Shown: positions 1 through 5,659 of the stretch, piece after piece
Position numbering within the stretch: the first letter of the stretch is position 1
Layout: each line of letters begins with the position of its first letter
Assembly (NCBI GenBank): GCA_030544185.1
Contig: JAUNRO010000103.1
Coordinates: 1 to 9,558 of the forward strand
Reading direction: 5' to 3'
Length of the DNA stretch: 9,558 nt
Source: Propionibacteriaceae bacterium
GTDB lineage: Bacteria > Actinomycetota > Actinomycetes > Propionibacteriales > Propionibacteriaceae
Translations under genes and position numbers: made by a program
The notes under the pieces: model-generated
Seen by the model: only the letters and a program-made list of their open reading frames with translations
The model's database searches: none
Told to the model about the DNA's origin: nothing

Positions 1-94
1 CAGTGTCTTGTGTTAAGACGTGTGCTAGTACGATCTCGATGTCAGTGTGATGGTGTTGGTGATGGAGTAGTATAGCACGGTGGTAGTGGACTAG
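1..94. other. Anomalous low-GC left edge, no gene seen
   Basis: This stretch is about 48 % GC (43 of the first 90 bases), against roughly 70 % elsewhere. It is G/T-rich on the + strand, especially between 44 and 94. In the frame that continues into the MnhC tail it has stops at 14-16, 26-28, 68-70 and 92-94, so it cannot be the body of mnhC, which would be expected here. No other frame gives a recognisable protein. A perfect six-base inverted repeat (95-100 / 105-110) lies exactly where normal composition begins. The simplest reading is a contig-end artefact or a chimeric join. A true rearrangement or small insertion that removed mnhC is the alternative. Confidence 0.6.
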
Positions 95-175
95 GCGGAC
101 TCGCGTCCGCTGGAGCCCGGGGGGCCCGCCCCGACCCACCCGCATCCCTATCTCGACTGGGCGGACGACCGATGA
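95..175 (+). CDS. mnhC: Probable C-terminal tail of MnhC (5' truncated)
   Basis: The frame is open from 95 to a TGA at 173-175, which overlaps the mnhD ATG (172-174) as ATGA. This is the same junction style as the other mnh genes. The readable tail is hydrophilic and proline-rich and ends in HPYLDWADDR. MnhC, the NuoK-like subunit, normally precedes mnhD and often has a polar cytoplasmic tail after three membrane helices. The tail carries no diagnostic motif, so the assignment rests on position and on the coupled overlap. Upstream of 95 the frame is broken by the anomalous sequence and none of the membrane helices is present. The gene is therefore either cut by an assembly fault or really truncated. 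Confidence 0.45.
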   Translation, partial: ADSRPLEPGGPAPTHPHPYLDWADDR

Positions 176-1758
176 TCGCCGCACCGATGTTGCCGCTGTT
201 CGTCGCCGGCCCGCTGCTGATCGGCGGCGTCCTCATCGCCCTGCACCGGCATCGCCGGCTGTCCCAGGCGATCCTGCTGCTCACGCTCGCCGCGACCCTC
301 GCCGGCGCGGCCGCGCTCGTTGCGACCTTGAGCGACGGCGCCGTGCTCGCCCACCGCGTCGGCGGCTGGGACCCGCCGCTGGCGATCGTGTTCGCGGCCG
401 ACCTCATCGGGGCCCTGCTGATGACGGCGGCATCGCTGCTCACCCTGGTCACGTGCTGGTTCGGGATCACGGGAAGACAGGCCGACCGGGCCTACTTCGC
501 CCCCATGGTCCTCATCCTCACCGGCGGGGTGAACGGGGCCCTGCTCACCGGGGATCTGTTCAACCTGTTTGTGTTCATCGAGGTCATGCTGCTGCCGTCC
601 TATGCGCTGATCGTGATGGGCAACCGCGGCCGCGGACGGCTGATGCAGGTCACCTCGTCGCGGATCTATGTGACGGTCAACCTGCTCACCTCGACGATCC
701 TGCTGGCCGGCGTCGGCTTGGTCTATGCGGTGACCGGCACCGTCACGCTGGCCGATCTCGCGGGGGCCGGCAACGACTCCGCGACGGTGGCGATCGTCGC
801 CGGCGTCGTGCTGTTCGCGCTGTCGATCAAGGCCGCGGTCTTCCCGGTGCACGGCTGGCTGCCCCGCACCTATCCCTTCATGACCCCCACCGTCACGGCC
901 CTGTTCTCCGGCCTGCACACCAAGGTCGCCATCGTCGCCCTCTATCGCCTGGGCTCGGTGCTCTTCGACGGCGCACCGCCGGCGCTGTGGGTGGCGGTCG
1001 TCGTGTGCTGCCTGACGATGGTGTTCGGCGTCCTCGGTGCGGTCGGCGAGACCGATGGCCGCGGGGTGCTGGCGTTCCACATGATCAGCCAGATCGGCTA
1101 CATCCTGTTGGGCCTCGCCCTCTTCACTCCCCTCGGTCTGGCGGCCGGCATCTTCTATCTGCTCCACCACGTCTTCGTGAAGGCATCGCTGTTCCTCTGT
1201 GTCGGCGCCGTCGAGCTCGTGCACGGGCGGCGGCCGCTGGGCGAGGTGACGGGAATGCTGCGCCGCGAGCCCCTGCTGGCCGGGGCGTTCTTCGTCGCGG
1301 CGGCCTCACTGGCCGGGCTGCCGCCGTTCTCGGGTTTCGTGGCCAAGCTGACGCTCATCGTCGCGGCACTCGACGCGGGCCAGATCATCGCTGCCGTCGT
1401 CGCGATCGCGGTGAGCCTGTTCACGCTGTTGTCGATGCTGAAGATCTGGGGCGCGATGTTCCTCGGCGAACCGTCGCCGCTGCCCGCAAGCGTCGCCGAC
1501 GAGGAGACCGTCCCGGCGGAACCGGCGGACGAGGGTGAGGAGCAGGGGGCAGTGACCCGCGGTGTACCCACCCTCACCCGGACACCCGACCACGCACCCG
1601 ACCGCATCCCGCTGGGGCTGATCCTGCCGGGCGCGGCGCTCGCGCTCGTCACGCTCGCGCTGGGGCTCGGCGCGGAAGGGCTGTTCCTGCTCGCGGAGGC
1701 CGCTGCGTCGACGCTGCTGGATCCGGCCGTCTATGTGGAGGCGGTGCGGGCGTCATGA
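172..1758 (+). CDS. mnhD: Na+/H+ antiporter subunit D (MnhD/MrpD)
   Basis: A polytopic inner-membrane subunit of the multi-subunit Mrp/Mnh cation/proton antiporter, homologous to the proton-pumping NuoL/M/N subunits of complex I. The 528-residue protein has about 14 hydrophobic segments and the expected polar residues within them. These are Glu137 in FNLFVFIEVMLLPSYAL (130-146), Lys220 in SIKAAVFPVHGWLP, the block TPTVTALFSGLHTKVAI with Lys251, HMISQIGY near 303-310, Lys337 in HHVFVKASLF, and Lys392 in LPPFSGFVAKLTL. Glu137 and Lys220 correspond to the pair known to be essential in Bacillus MrpD. An unusual hydrophilic, acidic linker (about 433-479) separates the last two helices. The start at 172 is supported by the ATGA overlap with the upstream frame; ATG 187 is a possible alternative. 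The stop overlaps mnhE. Identity to Mnh rather than a hydrogenase or complex I subunit is secured by the E-F-G genes that follow. Confidence 0.95.
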   Translation: MIAAPMLPLFVAGPLLIGGVLIALHRHRRLSQAILLLTLAATLAGAAALVATLSDGAVLAHRVGGWDPPLAIVFAADLIGALLMTAASLLTLVTCWFGITGRQADRAYFAPMVLILTGGVNGALLTGDLFNLFVFIEVMLLPSYALIVMGNRGRGRLMQVTSSRIYVTVNLLTSTILLAGVGLVYAVTGTVTLADLAGAGNDSATVAIVAGVVLFALSIKAAVFPVHGWLPRTYPFMTPTVTALFSGLHTKVAIVALYRLGSVLFDGAPPALWVAVVVCCLTMVFGVLGAVGETDGRGVLAFHMISQIGYILLGLALFTPLGLAAGIFYLLHHVFVKASLFLCVGAVELVHGRRPLGEVTGMLRREPLLAGAFFVAAASLAGLPPFSGFVAKLTLIVAALDAGQIIAAVVAIAVSLFTLLSMLKIWGAMFLGEPSPLPASVADEETVPAEPADEGEEQGAVTRGVPTLTRTPDHAPDRIPLGLILPGAALALVTLALGLGAEGLFLLAEAAASTLLDPAVYVEAVRAS

Positions 1759-2114
1759 CCAGTTGGTTGACTTGGCCGTTCCGGCTGCTGTTCTTCGTGC
1801 TGCGCTTCATCGTCGATCTGACCCAGTCGAATGTCGCCGTCGTGCGCGATGTCGCGGTCCGCCCGCAGCTGTCGGATCCGATGATCGTCGCGTTCAGCAC
1901 CCGCTGCCGCACCGAGTTCGAGGTCGCGCTGCTCAGCATCACGATCAGCCTCACCCCCGGCACGCTCGTGCTCGCGACCCAGACCGGGCCGCTGGGACCG
2001 GTGCTGATGGTGCATGTGATGTACGCCGAGGACCCCGACTCCGCGGTCTCCGCTCTCGAGCGCGGGGAGACCGCATTGCTGGGCGCGCTGCGTCGGGAAG
2101 GAGCCCCCGCATGA
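1755..2114 (+). CDS. mnhE: Na+/H+ antiporter subunit E (MnhE/MrpE), short form
   Basis: A small membrane subunit of the Mrp antiporter, needed for full transport or assembly in characterised Mrp systems. The 119-residue product carries the family core: a membrane segment at about 8-22, then SNVAVVRDVAVRPQL, FEVALLSITISLTPGTL (about 55-71), and a C-terminal cytoplasmic stretch. MrpE proteins are typically near 160 residues with an extra N-terminal hydrophobic hairpin. Here the protein starts directly at the helix before the SN.xV motif. The frame upstream of 1755 has no plausible start and no MnhE-like sequence, so the short form is genuine as read. The start ATG overlaps the mnhD stop (ATGA), and GGAGG at 1737-1741 may serve as ribosome binding site. 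The stop overlaps mnhF by ATGA. Confidence 0.9.
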   Translation: MTSWLTWPFRLLFFVLRFIVDLTQSNVAVVRDVAVRPQLSDPMIVAFSTRCRTEFEVALLSITISLTPGTLVLATQTGPLGPVLMVHVMYAEDPDSAVSALERGETALLGALRREGAPA

Positions 2115-2368
2115 TCGGAGCCATCATCGCCGTGGCCATCCTCGGCGTCTCGGCCGTCGTCGCGGCGCACCGGATGTTCGTCGGCCCGGACGACGCCCAG
2201 CGGGCCATGGGCTCGGACCTGATGTTCTTCGCCTTCGTCGGGCTCATCGCTCTCGGCGGGCTCATCGTCGGCAGCGCCGTCGTGTTCGACCTGATCATCG
2301 TCGCCACGGTCGTCGGTTTCCTTGCGAGCATCTCCCTGGCCCGCGCGATCACGAACGGCAGGCGGTGA
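2111..2368 (+). CDS. mnhF: Na+/H+ antiporter subunit F (MnhF/MrpF)
   Basis: A small hydrophobic subunit (85 residues) of the Mrp antiporter with three predicted membrane helices (about 2-20, 37-57 and 59-79). It has the usual family layout: RMFVGPDDAQRAMGSDLM (21-38), equivalent to the family R..rGP...dRv.a.D signature with Asp36 preserved, then VATVVGFLASISLAR near the C-terminus. The start at 2111 overlaps the mnhE stop (ATGA) and has a strong ribosome binding site, AAGGAG at 2098-2103, seven bases before the ATG. The reading frame is open further upstream, but that part lies inside mnhE and is not MnhF-like. The stop overlaps the GTG start of mnhG (GTGA). Confidence 0.93.
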   Translation: MIGAIIAVAILGVSAVVAAHRMFVGPDDAQRAMGSDLMFFAFVGLIALGGLIVGSAVVFDLIIVATVVGFLASISLARAITNGRR

Positions 2369-2730
2369 GCGCGATGACGGAGGTGGCGATGTGGCTGTCG
2401 ATCCTCGGTCAGGTGCTGATGGTCGCCGGCGCCGGGCTGTTCGCAACGGCGGCGCTGGGACTGGTGCGGTTGCCAGACCTGTATACGCGGTCGTCGGCCG
2501 TCGCGACCGCCGCCGGGGCCGGGATCTCGCTGCTCATCACCGGGGTGTTCCTGCTGACTCCCGGCTGGGGGAATCTCATCAAGCTCGCCGCGGCCGTGCT
2601 CCTGCAGTTGATCACCTCGGCGGTGGGGAGCATGGCGATCGCGCGGGCGGGCTATCTCGTCGGATCGCCACTGTTCTCACCGCGGCGCCACAACGCCATG
2701 GCGGACGCGGCGGACGACAACGGCGAATAG
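2365..2730 (+). CDS. mnhG: Na+/H+ antiporter subunit G (MnhG/MrpG)
   Basis: The last subunit of the Mrp operon: 121 residues, three hydrophobic segments (about 8-33, 50-65 and 70-95), and a polar C-terminal tail. The family signature is present as GLFATAALGLVRLPDLYTR (24-42), followed by a hydrophobic second helix. The usual continuation LHAATK is replaced by SSAVATAAG, so the normally conserved His and Lys are missing. The GTG start at 2365 gives a GTGA overlap with mnhF, in line with the rest of the operon. ATG 2374 would be the alternative and would remove three residues. The gene ends 35 bases before the converging stop of the stress-protein gene, and no clear hairpin terminator is seen in that gap. 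Identity is firm from position and signature. Confidence 0.9.
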   Translation: MSAMTEVAMWLSILGQVLMVAGAGLFATAALGLVRLPDLYTRSSAVATAAGAGISLLITGVFLLTPGWGNLIKLAAAVLLQLITSAVGSMAIARAGYLVGSPLFSPRRHNAMADAADDNGE

Positions 2731-2765
2731 CCGTGGTCAGCCCTGGTGCGACAGCGCATCGGCGG

Positions 2766-3650
2766 TCAGTGGTCCTCCGGGATCACGACGGCGGGCCCCG
2801 TGGTCTCGCGGAGGACGCTGCGGCTGACCGAGCCGAAGAGCCAGCCCAGCCATTCGCTCCGCCCGCGCGTACCCACCACCAACAGCTCCGCGTCCGCCCC
2901 GAGCGCGACCAGCGAGCGGGCGGTGAGCCCGGGAACGACGGTGATCTCGAGGGGCACATCGGCGTACTCCGCGTGCAGACCCGCGAGCGCGTGCTCGACC
3001 TGGTCCTCGCGGTGGGCGAGCTCGTCGGCGATCTCGTCCTCATCGGGATGCACAGGCGCCACCAGCTCCAGCGGGCGGACCGGGTCCTCCACCGTCGCGA
3101 TCATCAGGGGCCGACCGCTCTCCCGGGCGGCTTCGAAGGCGAATCGAGCTGCGTTCATCGGCGGCGAGGCCAGGTCGAAGCCGAGGACCACGGGACCAGG
3201 ACGGGACTTGTAATACAGCGGGATGACTGCAATCGGGCCCTCGGCCCGAGCGACGGTCGCATCGGCGACGCTGCCGAGGACCTTGCCGGTGAGCCCACCG
3301 AGGCGCCGGGTGCCAATCACGACGAGCGCCGCCTCGTGGCTGGCGCGGACGAGGGCAGTGACCGGATCGGCGGTGAGCACGAGGGTCTCGACGGTCAGTC
3401 CCGGATGGGTCGCGGCGAGTTCGTCGGACGCCCGGTCGAGGACCTCATCGACCTGCTGGCGGCGCTCGGTCGGGTCCGGCCAGTGCCAGGCGGCGTTGGT
3501 GGCCCGACGCTCCGAGGCGACGGTGCCATGGACGGCGATGAGCAGCAGCCGCTGCCCGCGCTCCTGGGCCCAGGTGGCAGCCCATTCCGCGGCGGACTGG
3601 GCGTGCTCGGAGCCGTCCAGGCCCACGACGACGGTATTCGTCAGATCCAT
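2766..3650 (-). CDS. Universal stress protein, tandem UspA domains
   Basis: A cytoplasmic nucleotide-binding stress protein of 294 residues made of two UspA domains (about 5-145 and 153-291), the usual tandem arrangement in actinobacteria. Domain 1 starts VVVGLDGSEHAQSAAEWA, with the Asp that contacts adenine in ATP-binding Usps. Domain 2 ends with an intact G-x2-G-x9-G-S ATP motif (Gly260, Gly263, Gly273, Ser274). In domain 1 the corresponding motif is Gly113-x2-Arg116-x9-Gly126-Ser127, so the second Gly is Arg. Domain 1 may thus bind nucleotide differently. The ATG at 3648-3650 is chosen because AGAGGA (3657-3662 on the complementary strand) lies six bases upstream. The frame is open further upstream, but that part is not Usp-like. 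The gene converges on mnhG and diverges from the release-factor-like gene. Specific stress and ligand are unknown. Confidence 0.93.
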   Translation of the reverse strand: MDLTNTVVVGLDGSEHAQSAAEWAATWAQERGQRLLLIAVHGTVASERRATNAAWHWPDPTERRQQVDEVLDRASDELAATHPGLTVETLVLTADPVTALVRASHEAALVVIGTRRLGGLTGKVLGSVADATVARAEGPIAVIPLYYKSRPGPVVLGFDLASPPMNAARFAFEAARESGRPLMIATVEDPVRPLELVAPVHPDEDEIADELAHREDQVEHALAGLHAEYADVPLEITVVPGLTARSLVALGADAELLVVGTRGRSEWLGWLFGSVSRSVLRETTGPAVVIPEDH

Positions 3651-3846
3651 CAAGTGTCCTCTGCTCGTCCGGGTGACGCGGGATCCCGGTCCCGTTGCCT
3701 CCAGCCAATCGTGCCTCGGACCCGCGCGCCAGCCAACGCGACGGAAAGTGGGGTCGATCCTCCGGCAGAATGGGTGCTGCAACCGATGGCCACACGGGCG
3801 GGCCGCGCGCAGCATGGAATGCACAGCTCCCGACAAAAGGATGCCC
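3651..3846. promoter_or_regulatory. Divergent intergenic region with DosR-like palindrome
   Basis: This 196-bp region separates the divergently transcribed stress-protein and release-factor-like genes and must hold both promoters. Ribosome binding sites are clear at both ends: AGAGGA (3657-3662, minus strand) and AAAAGG (3835-3840, plus strand). At 3680-3693 lies GGGATCCCGGTCCC, which matches nine of the ten arm bases of the mycobacterial DosR core GGGAC-N4-GTCCC and lies 30-43 bases upstream of the Usp ATG. DosR controls Usp genes in mycobacteria, but in GC-rich DNA such a match can occur by chance, so this is suggestive only. I could not assign -35/-10 boxes confidently for either gene. Confidence 0.35.
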
Positions 3847-4908
3847 ATGCTCATCGTTGACGATCTCGATGTCCAGGAGTTCGCCGAAGAAGCCGGTGAT
3901 CGCTGGATCTCCCTGCAGCTGCCCACGCACCGTTCCGGTCCGGAATCCACCAGCGGGTCGATCATGTTGAAGAACCTGATCCGTGACGCCGCGGCGCAGG
4001 TGGACGACACCGATCAGGAGCGGCTGGAGGAGTCGGTCGGACCACTGGTGGACGACAGCCAGTTCTGGAGGTTCCAGGCCGAGGGGCTGGCGATCTTCGT
4101 CTCGCCCGAGGCGACGCGCGTCCACCGGGTGTCGATCCCACTGGCGCCGATCGCGCGGGCGGGAGATACGCCGCACCTGGTCCCGCTCGCACCCATCCTC
4201 GGCCGGGTCACCGACGCCTCGATCCTGCAGCTCAGCCTCGGCGCGGTCCGGCTGTTCCAGGTGCGCGGCGAGGTGATCGAGGAGGCCGAGCTCGGGCCGA
4301 TCCCGGCCTCGGTTGACGAGTTGCAGGTCGACCGCGACCATCAGACCCAGCTGCAGTTCACGTCCCAGGGCGGCGGGGCCGTGAGCTTCCACGGCCATGG
4401 CGCGGACGGCTCGGTGGACCGCACGCGCCGCGATCGCTTCCTGCGGCACGTCGCCCGCGGGCTTGAGGAGCGCGAATCCCAGCGGCGCACGCACGGCCCG
4501 CTCTTCCTCGCCGCGACCCAGGACATGGCGGAGTTGTTCATCCGGCTCAGCGGCCGCTCCGACCTGTCCGACCGCCTGATCCCCGGCTCTGCCGACGGGG
4601 TCCGCCCGGCCGAGGTGCTGGAGCGGGCGCGGCCCGTGCTCGATGCCTATGGCGAGCGGCGGCTCGCGGACCACCGCGAGACGCTCGGCCAGCGCCGCTC
4701 CCAGGGGCGGGTGCTCGACGGGGACCCGGCGCAGGTGCTGGAGGCCGCGACCCACGGGCGCGTCGACACCCTTTATGTCGGCGAGGTCGACGAGGCGGAC
4801 TTCGACACCGTCAACCAGGCGATCCTCGCGACCCTCGGCAACTCCGGCGAGGTCCTCCCTGCGCCGGACGACGACATCCGGGGCGTGGTGGCGACGCTGC
4901 GGTTCTGA
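3847..4908 (+). CDS. baeRF-superfamily protein (release factor/Vms1-like fold)
   Basis: A 353-residue soluble protein resembling the bacterial archaeo-eukaryotic release factor (baeRF) families, which share the eRF1/Vms1/Pelota domain plan and are predicted to act in ribosome rescue or translation quality control. Seen in order: an N-terminal domain with WISLQLPTHRSGPES (20-34), LKNLIRDA (41-48) and FWRFQAEGLAIFVS (73-86); a central RNase H-like domain with LGAVRLFQVRG (121-131), QGGG (174-177) and HGHG (182-185); and a C-terminal L7Ae/Pelota-like part with AATHGRVDTLYVGEVDEADF (310-329) and a closing acidic loop. There is no GGQ tripeptide. The exact baeRF subfamily (3, 5 or 7) cannot be fixed by eye. 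ATG 3847 is preferred because AAAAGG (3835-3840) is six bases upstream; ATG 3841 would touch it. The stop lies 33 bases before the regulator's ATG. Confidence 0.75.
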   Translation: MLIVDDLDVQEFAEEAGDRWISLQLPTHRSGPESTSGSIMLKNLIRDAAAQVDDTDQERLEESVGPLVDDSQFWRFQAEGLAIFVSPEATRVHRVSIPLAPIARAGDTPHLVPLAPILGRVTDASILQLSLGAVRLFQVRGEVIEEAELGPIPASVDELQVDRDHQTQLQFTSQGGGAVSFHGHGADGSVDRTRRDRFLRHVARGLEERESQRRTHGPLFLAATQDMAELFIRLSGRSDLSDRLIPGSADGVRPAEVLERARPVLDAYGERRLADHRETLGQRRSQGRVLDGDPAQVLEAATHGRVDTLYVGEVDEADFDTVNQAILATLGNSGEVLPAPDDDIRGVVATLRF

Positions 4909-4918
4909 GGAAGCAACG

Positions 4919-4941
4919 ACGTTCCTCCGTAGAATCGTTGT
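4919..4941 (+). promoter_or_regulatory. Leaderless promoter and candidate operator of HTH gene
   Basis: A -10 box TAGAAT (4930-4935) ends six bases before the ATG at 4942, so transcription would start at or within a base of the start codon. There is no Shine-Dalgarno sequence, which fits a leaderless mRNA. Overlapping the -10 is ACGTTCCTCCGTA (4919-4931). It agrees at 10 of 13 positions with the element before the serine hydrolase gene, at the same distance (23 bases) from the ATG. The wider region also carries a CAACGA/TCGTTG inverted repeat (4914-4919 and 4935-4940). A good -35 box is not evident. Autoregulation by the encoded winged-helix protein is inferred from this layout. Confidence 0.55.
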
Positions 4942-5469
4942 ATGACCGATCGACTCGACGACCTCGAACGCCGGGTCGCCGCACTGGAAGCCGGCAAGCA
5001 AGCCCGGGTGCCGCGCGGCGACGACCGCTTCTGGGCGCTCGATGAGTTGCGTCGCCAGAGCGAGGGAACGACCGGGGCGATCCTGTTCACGGGCTCGTGG
5101 CAACCCGGCTCCGGCATCTCGGGAGAGGACCCGGTGCCCGCCCAGGAGAGTGCGCGGCAGGGCATCGACTGGCAATTCGGCCGTTCGGTGGACGACCTCA
5201 TGGACCACGCCTGGTCCGACACGGCCACTCCCTTGGCCGCCCTCGGCCACCCCGTGCGGCTCGAGCTGCTCAAGCGCGTGCTGTCCGGGACGACGGCCAC
5301 GCGCGAACTCGCCGAGACCGAGGGCCTCGGCACGTCCGGCCAACTCCACCATCACCTGCGTGCGCTCGTCGCCGCGGGATGGCTGCGACAGCGCCAGCGC
5401 GGGGACTATGAGGTGCCCGGTCAGCGGGTGATCCCCCTCATGGCGATTCTGGTGGCGGCGCTCGGGTGA
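4942..5469 (+). CDS. ArsR-type winged-helix transcriptional regulator
   Basis: A predicted DNA-binding regulator of 175 residues. The N-terminus (about 3-19, DRLDDLERRVAALEAG) has heptad-like leucines typical of a short coiled coil for dimerisation. A middle section (about 25-90) of unknown function contains GAILFTGSW and IDWQFGRSVDDL. The C-terminus is a winged helix-turn-helix: LAALGHPVRLELLKRVL (98-114) is the ArsR-like first helix, TSGQLHHHLRALVAAGWL (131-148) contains the recognition helix, and RQRGDYEVPG (151-160) forms the wing. No cysteine metal-binding motif of classical ArsR sensors is present, so the signal is not an obvious metal. It starts 33 bases after the release-factor-like gene but has its own promoter. 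Next downstream is the serine hydrolase, whose promoter carries a matching element, so that gene is the likely target. Confidence 0.88.
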   Translation: MTDRLDDLERRVAALEAGKQARVPRGDDRFWALDELRRQSEGTTGAILFTGSWQPGSGISGEDPVPAQESARQGIDWQFGRSVDDLMDHAWSDTATPLAALGHPVRLELLKRVLSGTTATRELAETEGLGTSGQLHHHLRALVAAGWLRQRQRGDYEVPGQRVIPLMAILVAALG

Positions 5470-5624
5470 GAGCGCACGAGTGTGCACGCGCAGGACTGCG
5501 CACAATCCTCGGCCAGTGGCCCCGTCTCGCGATGTGGCTAGGGGAAACGCGGGCACGCCGCGGGTGACCGTGGATTATGCGCGTTTGCCAGTCGAGCCGA
5601 GTCGAGTTGACCCGGCGATGGGCG
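5470..5624. other. Intergenic DNA with a weak GCGCA/TGCGC hairpin
   Basis: The gap between regulator and serine hydrolase has no supported gene. A perfect five-base stem with a four-base loop, GCGCA-GGAC-TGCGC, lies at 5488-5501, about 20 bases after the regulator stop. It could form a weak transcription end, but it has no U-tract and is short for a Rho-independent terminator. The rest includes a duplicated GTCGAG near 5591-5606 and otherwise nothing recognisable. Confidence 0.25.
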
Positions 5625-5659
5625 TTGATCGTTGATACGTTTTTACGTACTATCGAGTT
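5625..5659 (+). promoter_or_regulatory. Leaderless promoter and palindromic operator of hydrolase
   Basis: A well-formed sigma-70/SigA-type promoter is visible: TTGATC (5625-5630), a 17-base spacer, and TACTAT (5648-5653). The -10 ends six bases before the ATG at 5660 and there is no Shine-Dalgarno sequence, so the transcript should be leaderless. Within the spacer and running into the -10 is ACGTTTTTACGTA (5637-5649), with perfect ACGT arms around TTTT (TACGT/ACGTA if the flanking T at 5636 is counted). Its position would let a bound dimer block RNA polymerase. A GTTGAT direct repeat (5624-5629 and 5631-5636) overlaps the -35. The similarity to the regulator's own promoter suggests shared repression. 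Confidence 0.65.

Noticed and set aside
30..43. A 14-base match (ACGATCTCGATGTC) between the left edge and 3860-3873
   Set aside because: It is a short single match inside unrelated contexts, the second within coding sequence, with no flanking similarity. It is not enough to call a repeat or a duplication.
148..1224. A 358-codon minus-strand open frame opposite mnhD
   Set aside because: It is low-complexity, rich in Asp, Gln, Arg and His, with no recognisable domain. mnhD on the other strand is unequivocal.
3223..3846. N-terminal extension of the release-factor-like protein
   Set aside because: The frame is open, but the extension is antisense to the stress protein, Ser/Arg-rich and unlike the family. 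The ribosome binding site at 3835-3840 sets the start at 3847.
2322..3860. A 512-codon plus-strand frame across mnhG and the stress-protein gene
   Set aside because: It overlaps two well-supported genes, one antisense, and reads as an Arg/Gly-rich shadow translation.
3651..4010. N-terminal extension of the universal stress protein
   Set aside because: The Usp fold begins at the ATG ending at 3650, which has a good ribosome binding site. The extension overlaps the divergent gene and has no Usp features.
5488..5501. Rho-independent terminator after the regulator
   Set aside because: The stem is only five base pairs with no U-tract, so I list it only as a weak hairpin in the intergenic entry.
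3445..5556. A 703-codon open frame on the minus strand
   Set aside because: It lies antisense to the release-factor-like and regulator genes. Its composition (Arg/Gly/Ala/His-rich) and lack of family motifs fit a GC-driven shadow frame.
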